Under the pieces are notes generated by a model. The model searched no databases and was not told the DNA's origin. It saw nothing but the letters and a program-made list of their open reading frames with translations. From Bacillota bacterium (GTDB taxonomy: Bacteria > Bacillota > Clostridia > Peptostreptococcales > Acidaminobacteraceae): 41,473 nt of DNA. Below, one piece after another: positions 16,439-25,187 of the stretch (positions within the stretch are counted from its first letter, which is position 1; each line of letters begins with the position of its first letter). The position numbers and the translations under genes were made by a program. Where the stretch lies: positions 1 through 41,473 of the forward strand of contig JAOARG010000009.1 of the NCBI GenBank assembly GCA_025210655.1, given 5' to 3'.

Positions 16439-17890
16439 ATGTTTAATAATAAATGTAAAGAAGTAGGATCAATGATTGAAGTGATTGGTAAAAAGTTTGA
16501 AGGACATGACCTAGAACTTCCAATGGTAAAGAAAGAGGACAACATCATACTTGGAAATTATTTTAATAGGTTGTTCAATTCAGAAAAAATAATGAATGAT
16601 AAGACAAAGGAGCTTATGAGAACACTTATTAAACTTAGTAGTTTTGATGTGGAGACATCTTTCCTATCTAATAATCTTCAGGAATTATCTAGTCAACTTG
16701 CCAGTGTGAGTGAATCTAATTTAGCTATTGTCGAGGAAACTACAGCAAGCATGAATGTTGTTAATGAGCTTGTGACTGAGACCGCTGATAATTTACATTT
16801 ATTAGCTGATTCTTCTTCTGAAATAGTAGAAATGAATCATGAAAGTATAAAGCAAATTGAAGATATAAATAGATTGAAAAATGTTGTAAATGATAATGCA
16901 AGTGATATGAATACTAGTATAGAAAAACTTATCTATCTTGCAAATAGTGTAACAGGAATAGTAGATGCAGTTGAAAAAATTGCTGATCAAACTAATCTCT
17001 TAGCACTAAATGCATCAATAGAAGCAGCTAGAGCTGGAGAACATGGTAAGGGATTTTCTGTAGTTGCTGGTGAAATAAGAAAACTTGCAGAGGATACAAC
17101 AAGGAGTCTTGGAAGTATGAGGGGACTTGTTAAAGATATTCAGACATCTGCTAATGCAGGTAAAAGTAGTATGGAAAATACCTTGATTTCAACAAATGAA
17201 ATGAACGGAAAAATTGACATGGTGTATGAAACGATATCCAATAATGTTTCCTTGCTAGAGAAAACAGTAGAAGATGTTGATCATATGTCAGTTAAAATGG
17301 AAGGTATAAAGGAATCGGTAACTGAAATTAATAGTGCCATGGAATCATCAAGTCAAGACGCTCAGGAACTTAATTTAATGACTTCAAATATACAAAGGGA
17401 TGCTGAGAAAAGTTCTAAAATATCTAAAAAAATAAAAGAAATAGATGATGAACTATCAGAAATTGTCAAAAATCAAATTGATGCTATAAATCAGGGGGCG
17501 CATCCTGTAAAAAATAGTGATATAGTTAAGCAGATACTTGCAGCAAAGGAAGCACATAAAAACTGGTACAGGGTTTTAGAAAGTATGATTGATGATATGG
17601 AGATAAAGCCATTACAGACAAATGATAAAAAATGTGCATTTGGTCATTTTTATCATTCTATTGATATTAATGATATAAAGATTAAGGATAATTGGGATAG
17701 AGTTGATGAACTACATGGTAGATTTCACAGTATTGGTGATAAAGTTCAGTATGCAATTAAGTCAAATGAAACATTTGAAATAAGTCGACTAATGAAAGAA
17801 GCATCTGAGATTTCTAGAGATATGTTCTCACAGTTGGATATAGTTATAGATTACCTAAATAGTAGTAAAGTTTCAGTATTGAAAAAATAA
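16439..17890 (+). CDS. Soluble chemoreceptor with C-terminal CZB zinc domain
   Basis: I set the start at ATG 16439, 9 bases after AGAGGA, rather than at TTG 16421. The 483-residue protein has no membrane segment. It consists of an N-terminal helical part, a methyl-accepting signalling hairpin (tip [19 protein letters not shown]) and a C-terminal chemoreceptor zinc-binding (CZB) domain. The CZB ligands are visible: H373 in EAHKNW, C399 in [10 protein letters not shown], and H426 and H430 in LHGRFH. In characterised CZB proteins this 3His/1Cys site senses zinc or hypochlorous acid. The protein therefore probably monitors the cytoplasm rather than the outside. It is monocistronic with a strong terminator. 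Confidence 0.88.
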   Translation: MFNNKCKEVGSMIEVIGKKFEGHDLELPMVKKEDNIILGNYFNRLFNSEKIMNDKTKELMRTLIKLSSFDVETSFLSNNLQELSSQLASVSESNLAIVEETTASMNVVNELVTETADNLHLLADSSSEIVEMNHESIKQIEDINRLKNVVNDNASDMNTSIEKLIYLANSVTGIVDAVEKIADQTNLLALNASIEAARAGEHGKGFSVVAGEIRKLAEDTTRSLGSMRGLVKDIQTSANAGKSSMENTLISTNEMNGKIDMVYETISNNVSLLEKTVEDVDHMSVKMEGIKESVTEINSAMESSSQDAQELNLMTSNIQRDAEKSSKISKKIKEIDDELSEIVKNQIDAINQGAHPVKNSDIVKQILAAKEAHKNWYRVLESMIDDMEIKPLQTNDKKCAFGHFYHSIDINDIKIKDNWDRVDELHGRFHSIGDKVQYAIKSNETFEISRLMKEASEISRDMFSQLDIVIDYLNSSKVSVLKK

Positions 17891-17912
17891 TATGAGCTCG
17901 GATTAATAGATT

Positions 17913-17944
17913 AAAGGGTTATCTCAACGTTGAGATAACCCTTT
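17913..17944. terminator. Perfect 32-bp palindromic terminator
   Basis: AAAGGGTTATCTCAAC followed directly by its reverse complement (17929-17944) with no loop bases. It lies between convergent genes and has A/T flanks suited to both directions. Confidence 0.8.
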
Positions 17945-17951
17945 AAATATA

Positions 17952-18275
17952 TTAGTCTTTAATAATAGCTTTTACAACATTATATATCATTCTTTTTTCT
18001 TCTACAGAAGAATGTTCCATAAGTTTTGATATCTCCACATCTAAATAATTATTTGCATCCTCATCAATTCCTGTTAAAAGCTGAGATACAGATACTTCTA
18101 GTAAAGTAGATATCTTGAAGAGCATTTCTAGATTGACCCTAGCTACTCCCCTCTCTATCTTACTTACGTATACATTAGATACATCGAGCATTTCAGATAA
18201 AGTACTTTGTGTAATTGCTTTTTCTTGTCGGAATTTTTTTATTCTTTCACCAATTAGTTTATAATCAATATTCAT
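17952..18275 (-). CDS. XRE-family repressor (SinR/ImmR-like)
   Basis: A 107-residue protein with an N-terminal helix-turn-helix (IGERIKKFRQEKAITQSTLSEMLDVSNVYVSKIERG, residues ~8-44) and a short helical C-terminus (VEISKLMEHSSVEEKRMIYNVVKAIIKD) probably used for dimerisation. It is divergent from the HD-GYP gene. The shared upstream space holds repeated ACTTATA(A/G) words, likely its operators. This suggests it represses itself and the HD-GYP gene. Confidence 0.85.
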   Translation of the reverse strand: MNIDYKLIGERIKKFRQEKAITQSTLSEMLDVSNVYVSKIERGVARVNLEMLFKISTLLEVSVSQLLTGIDEDANNYLDVEISKLMEHSSVEEKRMIYNVVKAIIKD

Positions 18276-18328
18276 TAAATATCACCTAATAGTAATATAA
18301 CAGCACTTTCCTTATATTAACAGAAACC

Positions 18329-18400
18329 TATAAGTTAATATTGAACTTATAAGTTATATATAGTAGAATGATATTATATTTTACTTATAGCCTTAAAGTC
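18329..18400. promoter_or_regulatory. Repeated ACTTATA operator words
   Basis: Between the divergent XRE and HD-GYP genes, CCTATAAGT (about 18329), the perfect palindrome AACTTATAAGTT (about 18344-18355) and TACTTATAGCC (about 18382) all share the half-site ACTTATA. Three appearances in 70 bases next to a repressor gene suggest an XRE operator cluster. Confidence 0.5.
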
Positions 18401-18424
18401 AATGTAAATAAAAGGGGGTTAAAT

Positions 18425-19108
18425 ATGAAATATATAATAGATGGCATTAATGAAGCTAATTATGATTATTCTATAGAAAATATTAAAGGGCTAATGGACA
18501 TTAAAGATCAAGTGTTTATTAAATCCATGAGCACAATAATTAATACTGTAAATCTTTATGATAATGATTTGAAAAGACATTGTGAAAATGTAGCCCTTTT
18601 AAGTAAAGAAATAGCAAAGGAGTTGGGATGTAAAACTTATGAAGTTGAGTGTGCTTATGTTACTGGATTACTCCATGATATAGGAATGAAGTTTGTTAAT
18701 AAAGATATACTAAATAAAAAGGCTCCACTCACAAGCCATGAGTATGAGATTGTAAAAAGACATTGTAAATATGGTTATGAAATTTTTTCGGAAGATACGG
18801 ATTTAGGATTCATAGGGAAATGTATTCTTCATCACCATGAAAGATATGATGGTAGGGGATACCCTGAAAGACTTAGGGGATTTAATATTCCTTTTATTTC
18901 AAGAATAGTATCTGTAGCAGATTCATATGATGCAATAAGAAATGATAGACCATACAGGAAAAAAATGTCTAGGGAAGATGCCTTGATAGAAATACATAGA
19001 AATATTAGAAAACAGTTTGATCCTTATGTGGTGGATGGACTTATTTCATACCTAGATATTAAAGTAGAATCACCTAATTATCAGGCCACTGAAAAAAGTC
19101 CTATTTGA
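18425..19108 (+). CDS. HD-GYP domain protein (probable c-di-GMP phosphodiesterase)
   Basis: The start is ATG 18425, behind AAAGGGGG; an upstream in-frame ATG at 18368 lacks a ribosome-binding site. The 227-residue product is a stand-alone HD-GYP domain: HDIG at residues 84-87, HHHERYDGRGYP (residues ~136-147) and VADSYDAIRNDRPYR. HD-GYP enzymes hydrolyse c-di-GMP with a metal centre. The last residues (about QATEKSPI) and the stop codon come from an inserted MITE-like element. Removing it and one 9-base direct repeat would make the protein end NYRVIL. Control by the divergent XRE repressor is likely. Confidence 0.87.
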   Translation: MKYIIDGINEANYDYSIENIKGLMDIKDQVFIKSMSTIINTVNLYDNDLKRHCENVALLSKEIAKELGCKTYEVECAYVTGLLHDIGMKFVNKDILNKKAPLTSHEYEIVKRHCKYGYEIFSEDTDLGFIGKCILHHHERYDGRGYPERLRGFNIPFISRIVSVADSYDAIRNDRPYRKKMSREDALIEIHRNIRKQFDPYVVDGLISYLDIKVESPNYQATEKSPI

Positions 19109-19201
19109 AATTCTTATACCACAGTATGTATCTTTCTATCAACAATGGAACCCAACATATTGTAGACAAGAATCAACCGTAGGTACTTTTTCAGCGGTTT
19201 T
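19082..19201 (-). mobile_element. MITE-like palindromic element, copy A
   Basis: A 120-bp element flanked by a perfect 9-bp direct repeat CCTAATTAT (19073-19081 and 19202-19210), a likely target duplication. Ends are inverted: CCACTGAAAAAAGT near the left end and ACTTTTTCAGCGG near the right. The interior holds a second inverted pair (CCACAGTATGTAT / ACATATTGTAG), so the whole can fold into one long hairpin. The core is shared with copies at 27394, 35505 and 40476. It carries no ORF. This copy runs into the 3' end of the HD-GYP gene. Confidence 0.8.
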
Positions 19202-19287
19202 CCTAATTATAGAGTAATTTTGTAAAAAACTATCAAAAACTATCCTATTTTATAAAAAAAACTTGTGTTTGAAAAAAATTACTTTTT

Positions 19288-19371
19288 ATTTACCTGACAT
19301 TTATCATAGAAGAAATATAATAAGAAATATATAATACCTTTAACAGAAGAATGAATCGTGGTCAGGTAAAT
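19288..19371. promoter_or_regulatory. Long-range inverted repeat upstream of the AraC gene
   Basis: ATTTACCTGAC (19288-19298) is exactly matched by GTCAGGTAAAT (19361-19371), 62 bases apart and ending 24 bases before the AraC start. It could be paired operator half-sites for looping, or a leader hairpin that ends just before the ribosome-binding site. Confidence 0.5.
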
Positions 19372-19395
19372 AACATGAGGGGGGATTCATAATAA

Positions 19396-20298
19396 ATGGG
19401 AAATTCTTTAGGGATTAATTCTACTGTTAAAATTGTCAGAAAGTATCCATATCATTGGCATGATGATTTGACAATTGTCATGGTGGTTTCAGGAAAAGTT
19501 AGTATAAGGATGTGGGCAAGGGATAATATAATGGAGCGTGGGGATTTTGCTGTAATAAACCCTAGGGAAGTTCATAAGCTTGAAGGTGTAACTAATGATA
19601 ATTTAATAGTTGTTACATCAATAAGTGAAGAGTTCTGTAAAAAAGTATATGGGGGTTATGAAGACTCAGTTATACTTTGTAATTCAAATAGGTATAGACA
19701 TAAGAATCCTAGTAAATATAAAGCACTAGAGTTAAAATTAAAGGACTTAATATGTTCCTATGAAGAGGATGAAAATGAGTGCAGTAATATAGTATTAGCA
19801 GCTACAGAGCTTGTGAAATACATGTATAGAAATTTTGATTATCTTTCAGTAGGAAATGATTTAAACAGATTTAGTGATTATATTATTACAAGGAATAAGA
19901 TGCTTTACAGAAAGATATTTTTAAATTTTGGTGAGTATCAGAATTTGTCCCTTAAGGAAATTGCAGAAAAGCTAGGGGTGAATTATACTTATTTAAGAAC
20001 TGATATACTGGAGAAATTTGGACATGGCTTCAGGTGGCTCAAATATACTATAATGACTGAAAATGCAGCTAGACTTGCTCTTTCAACTGATATGAATCTA
20101 ATGAATATAGGACTTCAATGTGGTTTCTCAGACCAGAAGTATATGATTAAGTATTTTAAAACATTTTATGAATGTACGCCTTCACAGTTTAGGAAGAAAT
20201 ATAAGGATGTCGGGAATTTAAATGAAGACAATTTATATGTTGATATTCCAATTAAGTATGTGATGCTGTTTTGTGAGTATATGAGAAAGTTTAGTTAA
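19396..20298 (+). CDS. AraC-family regulator with cupin sensor domain
   Basis: A 300-residue protein. The N-terminal cupin (YPYHWHDDLTIVMVVSGKVSIRMWARDNIMERGDFAVINPREVHKLE, residues ~13-58) is the ligand-binding barrel. The C-terminus carries a complete two-HTH AraC domain: LSLKEIAEKLGVNYTYLRTDI and MNLMNIGLQCGFSDQKYMIKYFKTFYECTPSQFRKKY. This contrasts with the shortened AraC protein at 3916. It is monocistronic; the inverted repeat upstream may be its own operator. Ligand and targets are unknown. A GAGGGGG ribosome-binding site precedes the ATG. Confidence 0.9.
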   Translation: MGNSLGINSTVKIVRKYPYHWHDDLTIVMVVSGKVSIRMWARDNIMERGDFAVINPREVHKLEGVTNDNLIVVTSISEEFCKKVYGGYEDSVILCNSNRYRHKNPSKYKALELKLKDLICSYEEDENECSNIVLAATELVKYMYRNFDYLSVGNDLNRFSDYIITRNKMLYRKIFLNFGEYQNLSLKEIAEKLGVNYTYLRTDILEKFGHGFRWLKYTIMTENAARLALSTDMNLMNIGLQCGFSDQKYMIKYFKTFYECTPSQFRKKYKDVGNLNEDNLYVDIPIKYVMLFCEYMRKFS

Positions 20299-20412
20299 AT
20301 GATTATTTTTTAAAAAAACTGATAATTTTACAAATGTTACATAGGACTAATTTTTTTAATGACAAGGAAATTGTACTTTGAAGAAAGTCTGTGATCAAGT
20401 TATATTAATAGG

Positions 20413-20550
20413 TAGAACGGAATTTAGTTCATTAAAAATAGGGGTTGATAGGGGAATTTCCCCTATCCGTTCTAAGGAGGGTGCTCAGGGCGTTAGCCCG
20501 TCGAAGGGAACCATAGGGTTCCCTAGCGAAACGAGCGCGCTCGTTTTTTT
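20413..20550. repeat. Hairpin array 4, GC-rich, ending in a terminator-like stem
   Basis: Five nested or serial stems stand out from the AT-rich surroundings: TAGAACGG (20413) with CCGTTCTA (20467) enclosing GATAGGGGAA/TTCCCCTATC (20447-20467), then GGGC-GTTA-GCCC (20488-20499), AGGGAACC/GGTTCCCT (20505-20524) and the perfect 18-bp palindrome AAACGAGCG/CGCTCGTTT (20529-20546) followed by T. The block lies in a gene-free interval of nearly 390 bases (20299-20686). Short open frames crossing it on both strands are artefacts of the repeats. Confidence 0.7.
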
Positions 20551-20686
20551 TGATCTATTGATTATTTCGGTAGATCTGTTTTTTATTTTTGACAACCTGA
20601 CATTAAGGAAAGAAATATACTTTTGTATTTGATACAATTGAGGAACTATAATTGATGCGAGTATATCAACGAAGGGGGACATACAT

Positions 20687-22786
20687 ATGAAATTAAGAGG
20701 CAGGCTGGTATTTCTTAATCTAGGAATTATTATTTTAGTTACATCTCTAATCACAGGTTTTTTACTCTATAGAAATTATGATAGTAGTAAAACCCTTACT
20801 ATCGATGGCATAAGGAAGGAAACAGGAATTGTTGCCAAAGAAATGGAAGAAGAACTTATGGAAGCTGTGACACATACCCGAGGTTTAGGTGATGGTATTG
20901 AGCTGATGTTTGAATCAGGTGGGAATAGTAGAGAGGCGGTTAATGAGTATTTAAAAGAAGTTTTAGAGGATAATGAAAACTTTGTATATTCATGGGCTGT
21001 TTTTGAACCCAATGCATTTGATAGACAGGATCAGAGTTTTATAAACAGTCCTGGTAGTGATGAAAAAGGACGTTACTTACCATCTTGGGGAAGAAGTGGT
21101 GGTCAATTATTACTTGAATATTGTAAAAACGTAGAAGAAAAAAATTATTATAAGATTCCTAAAAGTACTGGGGAATTTTATATTACTGAACCAGCTACAT
21201 ATGAGTTGAATGGGGAAAGTATTACAACAGTAACTTTTTGCCAGCCAGTCTTTAGGAATGGAGAATTTGTAGGTGTTGTGGGTACTGATATTTCACTGAA
21301 AACCCTTAGGGAAATAAGCAGTAAGGTCAAGTTTTTCCAAAATGGATTTGGAAGGCTGATTAATAACAAGGGAATAGTATTAGCCCATCCTGAAGAGGAA
21401 AGACTTAATAAAATTGGTGGAGAGTTCAAAGGTGAAAGTGGTGAAGTAGATTTAAGAAGTATAAATGCTGGTGAGAGTTTTATGAATAAATCATTCTCAG
21501 AGAGTTTAGGATATGATGTCTATAAAATATATTCTCCAATTGAATTTAAAGGCTATGATTTAAAATGGTCATATAGTGCAATTGTTATTTATGATGAGAT
21601 GATGGCAAAGTCAAAGAGGTTAACTATGATTATGTCTATAGGTGCAGTAATTGCAACAATAGGAATGGCCTTTGTTATGTACTGGAATAGTAGATATGTT
21701 GTAAATTCTATTGTATCATTATCGGATGTAATTAATCGACTGGCAACCTTAGATCTTACTTTTGATGAAAAACACCCTGCTGTAAAATTTATGGACAGGA
21801 AGGATGAGACCGGTGAAATGACCAGATCATTAGGATCTATGCAGGAAAATTTCATAGATCTTATTTCAAAAGTAAAGGAGTCAGTTGAAAAAATGTCCCT
21901 TGCTGCAGTAGATTTAAATTCAACTTCTGAGGAAATTTCAATGAGTGCTGATGAAGTTTCAAGGACTGTAGAAGAACTTGCAAATGGAGCTACTGAACAG
22001 GCTACAGATACAGAAAAAGGAGCTTATGAAATAAATGAGCTAGGTGATCTTGTTAACACTAGTAAAATTGCAAGTGAAGAAGTAGTTAATTCAGCAGGAG
22101 CTGTAAATGAACTTGTTGAAGAGGGACTGGAAGTAATAGATGATTTAATTCATAAAACTGAAGAAAGTGGAAAATCAACGGGTGAAATCTATGATGTTAT
22201 AGTAAAAACTAATCAAAGTGCAGAGAAGATAAGCTCTGCAAGTGAGATGATTGCTTCAATAGCAGAACAGACGAATTTACTTGCATTAAATGCAGCGATA
22301 GAAGCGGCTAGAGCTGGAGAAGCCGGAAAGGGATTTGCAGTTGTAGCAGATGAAATAAGAAAATTAGCAGAGCAATCAACAAATTCTACAAAAGAAATAG
22401 ATATAGTTGTTGAAGAACTTATTAAGAATTCAACTGAAGCAGTAGGTAAGATGGAATCAGTATCAGAAATAGTAAAACATCAAGTTCAAAGTGTTGGTGA
22501 TACTGAGAGCAAATACAAAGAAATCTCAAATGCAATCTCTGTGGCGAATAATTCTATTTCTAAGATGAATGAAGTAACGGAGTCAATGGAAGATAAAAAG
22601 GTAAGAATATTAGAAGTTGTACAGGGATTATCTGCAATTGCAGAAGAAAATGCAGCAAGTACTGAGGAAGTATCAGCTTCAATGGAAGAGCAAACTGCTT
22701 CAATTGAAGAAGTTGCTTTAAATAGTGAAAAACTTAAAATAATTGCTGAAGAATTGAAGGAAAATGTGGATAGGTTTAAACTTTAA
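20687..22786 (+). CDS. Methyl-accepting chemotaxis protein (dCache type)
   Basis: A 699-residue chemoreceptor with an N-terminal membrane segment (~7-27), an extracellular double-Cache domain (about 35-300; contains [12 protein letters not shown] and [15 protein letters not shown]), a second membrane segment (~308-328), HAMP and the signalling hairpin with tip [19 protein letters not shown]. The pattern FDRQDQ...GRYLPSW resembles sensors for organic acids or amino acids, but no ligand can be assigned. The likely promoter (TTGTAT, 18 bases, TATAAT) lies about 60 bases upstream, just after hairpin array 4. The ribosome-binding site is AAGGGGG. Confidence 0.92.
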   Translation: MKLRGRLVFLNLGIIILVTSLITGFLLYRNYDSSKTLTIDGIRKETGIVAKEMEEELMEAVTHTRGLGDGIELMFESGGNSREAVNEYLKEVLEDNENFVYSWAVFEPNAFDRQDQSFINSPGSDEKGRYLPSWGRSGGQLLLEYCKNVEEKNYYKIPKSTGEFYITEPATYELNGESITTVTFCQPVFRNGEFVGVVGTDISLKTLREISSKVKFFQNGFGRLINNKGIVLAHPEEERLNKIGGEFKGESGEVDLRSINAGESFMNKSFSESLGYDVYKIYSPIEFKGYDLKWSYSAIVIYDEMMAKSKRLTMIMSIGAVIATIGMAFVMYWNSRYVVNSIVSLSDVINRLATLDLTFDEKHPAVKFMDRKDETGEMTRSLGSMQENFIDLISKVKESVEKMSLAAVDLNSTSEEISMSADEVSRTVEELANGATEQATDTEKGAYEINELGDLVNTSKIASEEVVNSAGAVNELVEEGLEVIDDLIHKTEESGKSTGEIYDVIVKTNQSAEKISSASEMIASIAEQTNLLALNAAIEAARAGEAGKGFAVVADEIRKLAEQSTNSTKEIDIVVEELIKNSTEAVGKMESVSEIVKHQVQSVGDTESKYKEISNAISVANNSISKMNEVTESMEDKKVRILEVVQGLSAIAEENAASTEEVSASMEEQTASIEEVALNSEKLKIIAEELKENVDRFKL

Positions 22787-22796
22787 ATAATATAAA

Positions 22797-22825
22797 ATTG
22801 GGAGTCTCTAAGGCTCCCAATTTTT
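22797..22825 (+). terminator. Terminator after the chemoreceptor
   Basis: ATTGGGAG and CTCCCAAT form an 8-bp stem with a 9-base loop followed by T. It also abuts the end of the convergent ybjQ-like gene. Confidence 0.8.
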
Positions 22826-22827
22826 AT

Positions 22828-23142
22828 TTATCTAAGTTTAACTGCAGTACCATAGACTAGTATTTCTGCAGCACCCTGCATTATTGCTGATGTAGAGAAT
22901 CTAACATTAACAATTGCATCAGCTCCCATTGATTTTGCATCTTCTATCATTCTAGCCATAGCATCTTCTCTTGCTTCAGTAAGCATTTCTGTATAGCCTT
23001 TTAGTTCTCCACCTACTATTTGTTTTAGTCCAGCCATTAAATCTTTACCGACATGCTTTGCTCTAATGGTATTACCTTTTACATAGCCAAGACTTTCTGT
23101 TATTTCCCTTCCATGAATTTCGCTAGTGTTTACAATAATCAT
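22828..23142 (-). CDS. YbjQ/UPF0145 heavy-metal-binding-domain protein
   Basis: A 104-residue protein with the full YbjQ pattern: IIVNTSEIHGREITESLGYVKGNTIRAKHVGKDLMAGLKQIVGGELKGYTEMLTEAREDAMARMIEDAKSMGADAIVNVRFSTS, ending EILVYGTAVKL. Members form pentameric rings of unknown role. Both length and sequence are canonical. It is a single gene, divergent from the GNAT acetyltransferase gene with an AT-rich gap of about 75 bases. Confidence 0.93.
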   Translation of the reverse strand: MIIVNTSEIHGREITESLGYVKGNTIRAKHVGKDLMAGLKQIVGGELKGYTEMLTEAREDAMARMIEDAKSMGADAIVNVRFSTSAIMQGAAEILVYGTAVKLR

Positions 23143-23218
23143 ATAATCACTCCTTATGAATTTATTATATAATATAAATATAATAAATTTATTAAAAATA
23201 GAGTTAGGAGAGGTAATA

Positions 23219-23710
23219 ATGGATAAAGTTCTTATTAGAAATGCTAATTATGAAGATTTAGATAGGTTAGTCGAGATAGAAGGGATTTGTTTTCCTGCTG
23301 CTGAGGCTGCCAAGAGAGATAGTATTGAGGAAAGGTTAAGGGTATATAATAAGGGATTTTTCGTGATTGAAAAAGATTGTGAACTTGTTGGATTTATAAA
23401 TGGAGGAGCTTTTGCTGAAGATACTATTAAAGATGAGTTTTTTGAGTCTATGGATCTTCATGATGATATGAACCCAAATCTAATGATTTTTGGACTGGAT
23501 GTTTTACCAGCTTATCAAGGTAGAGATTTTGGGAAAATGCTCATGGAGAGCTTTATAGAGTTTGGAAAGCAGGAAAATAAATCTGCGATACTTCTTACAT
23601 GTAAAGAACATTTGATACATTATTACAGTAGATTTGGATATGTTAATCTTGGTGTAGCTGAGTCAACACATGGTGGTGCTAAATGGTATGATATGAGGAT
23701 GAAATTATAA
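23219..23710 (+). CDS. GNAT-family N-acetyltransferase
   Basis: I choose ATG 23219, preceded by AGGAGAGG, over an in-frame ATG at 23156 inside low-complexity AT sequence. The 163-residue protein has the GNAT fold: IRNANYEDLDRLVEIEGICFP at the start, LMIFGLDVLPAYQGRDFGKMLM (acetyl-CoA pyrophosphate loop, Q-G-R-x-x-G-K) and HYYSRFGYVNLG near the end. The CFPAAEAA segment is typical of the arylalkylamine/serotonin N-acetyltransferase-like branch. The substrate is unknown. The terminator and hairpin array 2 follow directly. Confidence 0.88.
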   Translation: MDKVLIRNANYEDLDRLVEIEGICFPAAEAAKRDSIEERLRVYNKGFFVIEKDCELVGFINGGAFAEDTIKDEFFESMDLHDDMNPNLMIFGLDVLPAYQGRDFGKMLMESFIEFGKQENKSAILLTCKEHLIHYYSRFGYVNLGVAESTHGGAKWYDMRMKL

Positions 23711-23735
23711 AAATTTCTTTGTATTAAGAAATTTT
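23711..23735 (+). terminator. Terminator after the GNAT gene
   Basis: AAATTTCTT (23711-23719) pairs with AAGAAATTT (23726-23734), ending in a T. It is AT-rich and fairly weak. It also serves as the first hairpin of array 2. Confidence 0.5.
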
Positions 23736-24264
23736 GCCTAGGCGTACTTTTAGTGCTTGCCAAGCCATTCACTAAGGTTCATTCGCCAAGCTAAAATCTA
23801 TTTACATGATTTTAAGACCAGCCGTTGCTTTGCAACTTGTACATGGAAGCTTTCCTTTCGGAAAGTCTGGGTGGAATACTTCTTCTAGGCGCAATTAGTG
23901 TTTCCTTAGTTCACGGTTATTGCTGAAGGTGAGCATTACTAAAATGAGCATAGATTGTTTTGCAATCAGCTTGGGTAGTTTGCAATCGCAAACTTATTTA
24001 TTGACTAGGAAATTATATTTATAATTTCCTTCGGACAGGTTAAACAATCCCGCTGCGCGGGACCAGCAAATCCTTTCTTAAAAGGATTTGACTTTGTTCT
24101 AATTTGACCTTATTATAACTATTTTACGATTGTAAAATTTCATTGCTGATTGATTCATCAATCTCTAATCATAAAAGCAAGAATTAGCTTTTGTACTACC
24201 CGCGAAGCATTATTCGTGATAGTAGAGAGCACTATTCAGATTTTTTCAAGAAAATCAGTATTAA
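23736..24264. repeat. Hairpin array 2, about 0.5 kb
   Basis: A gene-free region made almost wholly of short stems: GTTGC/GCAAC (about 23824), CTTTCC/GGAAAG (about 23850), GATTG/CAATC (about 23953), GTTTGC/GCAAAC (about 23978), GGAAATTATA/TATAATTTCC (24008-24029), TCCCGC/GCGGGA (24048-24062), AAATCCTTT/AAAGGATTT (24068-24089), ATTTTAC/GTAAAAT (24121-24138), GATTGAT/ATCAATC (24148-24163), AAAAGC/GCTTTT (24173-24192), TACTA...GCGAA/TTCGT...TAGTA (about 24194-24224) and GATTTT/AAAATC (about 24238-24257). Spacers are less uniform than in arrays 1 and 3; ACCAGC recurs near 23817 and 24062. Confidence 0.7.
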
Positions 24265-24287
24265 TAGCATTTAATTGGAGTGATTAT

Positions 24288-25157
24288 ATGAAGAAAAAAA
24301 TATTAGTTTTGTGTATAGTTCTTACTATGCTTCTAAGTACTTTTACATATGGAGATATAGGTCCTAAACCTTCTGTGGTTGTTGATTTTAGTGGAATTGA
24401 TATAGGTGAGTATTATGTAACTCTTTTATCTGATGTGCCTGATCTTGGACCTCACTATGTAGCCAGTACTAGACCTGATGAAAATAGATTTGATGAGGAA
24501 GATGAAGGATATTATATTTGGAAAAAGTTTGTAGATTATAAGGACACGGATGATTATTATTTTCTTCAGTACATGAATGAGTGTTCTGATAGCAATCAGT
24601 TTAGCTGGACTTATTATCCTCCCGAAAAGTTTAAAATATTAATTTATTTGCCTGAAAGTGATTTGTTTATTGTAAGTGATGATATTTTAGAAAGATATGC
24701 CTTTGACAGTTATTTCACTGCTAAAGTAAGTCTTGGTGAGGAAATGTCTATGGATATAAGTAAAAGCTATAGTTTTTCCACTGAAATATTTTCTTTGATG
24801 GTTAGAATAATTCTTACTGTATTGATAGAATTATTCATAGCTTTGTTATTTGGTCTTAAAAGAAAGAATATTTTTAGATTTATTGTGGTAGTAAATATTA
24901 TTACTCAGACATTACTAAATATTATCCTTAATTTAGTTAATTATAAATATGGTGGAGTAGCGTTTGTACTTAATTATGTCTGGTTAGAGGGCTTAGTAAT
25001 TGGAATAGAAGCAACTGCTTATGGATACTATATTAATAATAAACATAGTGACTTGGGAATAAGAAGATTTGTGCCACTAACATATGCTATCCTAGCAAAT
25101 GTAATTTCATTCCTAGTAGGATTGTATCTGGCATATTATATTCCAGGGGTATTTTAA
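24288..25157 (+). CDS. Exported N-domain plus four-helix membrane protein
   Basis: The start is ATG 24288 (TTGGAG ribosome-binding site). An upstream in-frame extension to 24150 runs through hairpin array 2 and is rejected. The 290-residue protein has a signal peptide (MKKKILVLCIVLTMLLSTFTYG), then an extracytoplasmic domain of ~130 residues starting DIGPKPSVVVDFSGID and rich in Asp, Tyr and Trp, then about four membrane segments (from residue ~165). The GPKPSV start after the signal peptide is shared by a group of hypothetical Firmicutes membrane proteins I have seen but cannot name. Function unknown. Confidence 0.7.
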   Translation: MKKKILVLCIVLTMLLSTFTYGDIGPKPSVVVDFSGIDIGEYYVTLLSDVPDLGPHYVASTRPDENRFDEEDEGYYIWKKFVDYKDTDDYYFLQYMNECSDSNQFSWTYYPPEKFKILIYLPESDLFIVSDDILERYAFDSYFTAKVSLGEEMSMDISKSYSFSTEIFSLMVRIILTVLIELFIALLFGLKRKNIFRFIVVVNIITQTLLNIILNLVNYKYGGVAFVLNYVWLEGLVIGIEATAYGYYINNKHSDLGIRRFVPLTYAILANVISFLVGLYLAYYIPGVF

Positions 25158-25186
25158 AAAAGTCAGTCGATTCGACTGACTTTTTT
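25156..25186. terminator. Bidirectional terminator
   Basis: Six A, then GTCAGTCGA-T-TCGACTGAC, then six T: a perfect 9-bp GC-containing stem flanked by A and T runs, between convergent genes. Confidence 0.9.
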
Positions 25187-25187
25187 C

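Noticed and set aside
20378..20754. Open frames on both strands across 20378-20754
   Set aside because: They run through hairpin array 4, have no ribosome-binding site and encode no recognisable domain; palindromes remove stops on both strands.
24150..24287. N-terminal extension of the membrane protein at 24288
   Set aside because: The extension is coded by hairpin array 2 and is followed by a clear signal peptide with its own ribosome-binding site.
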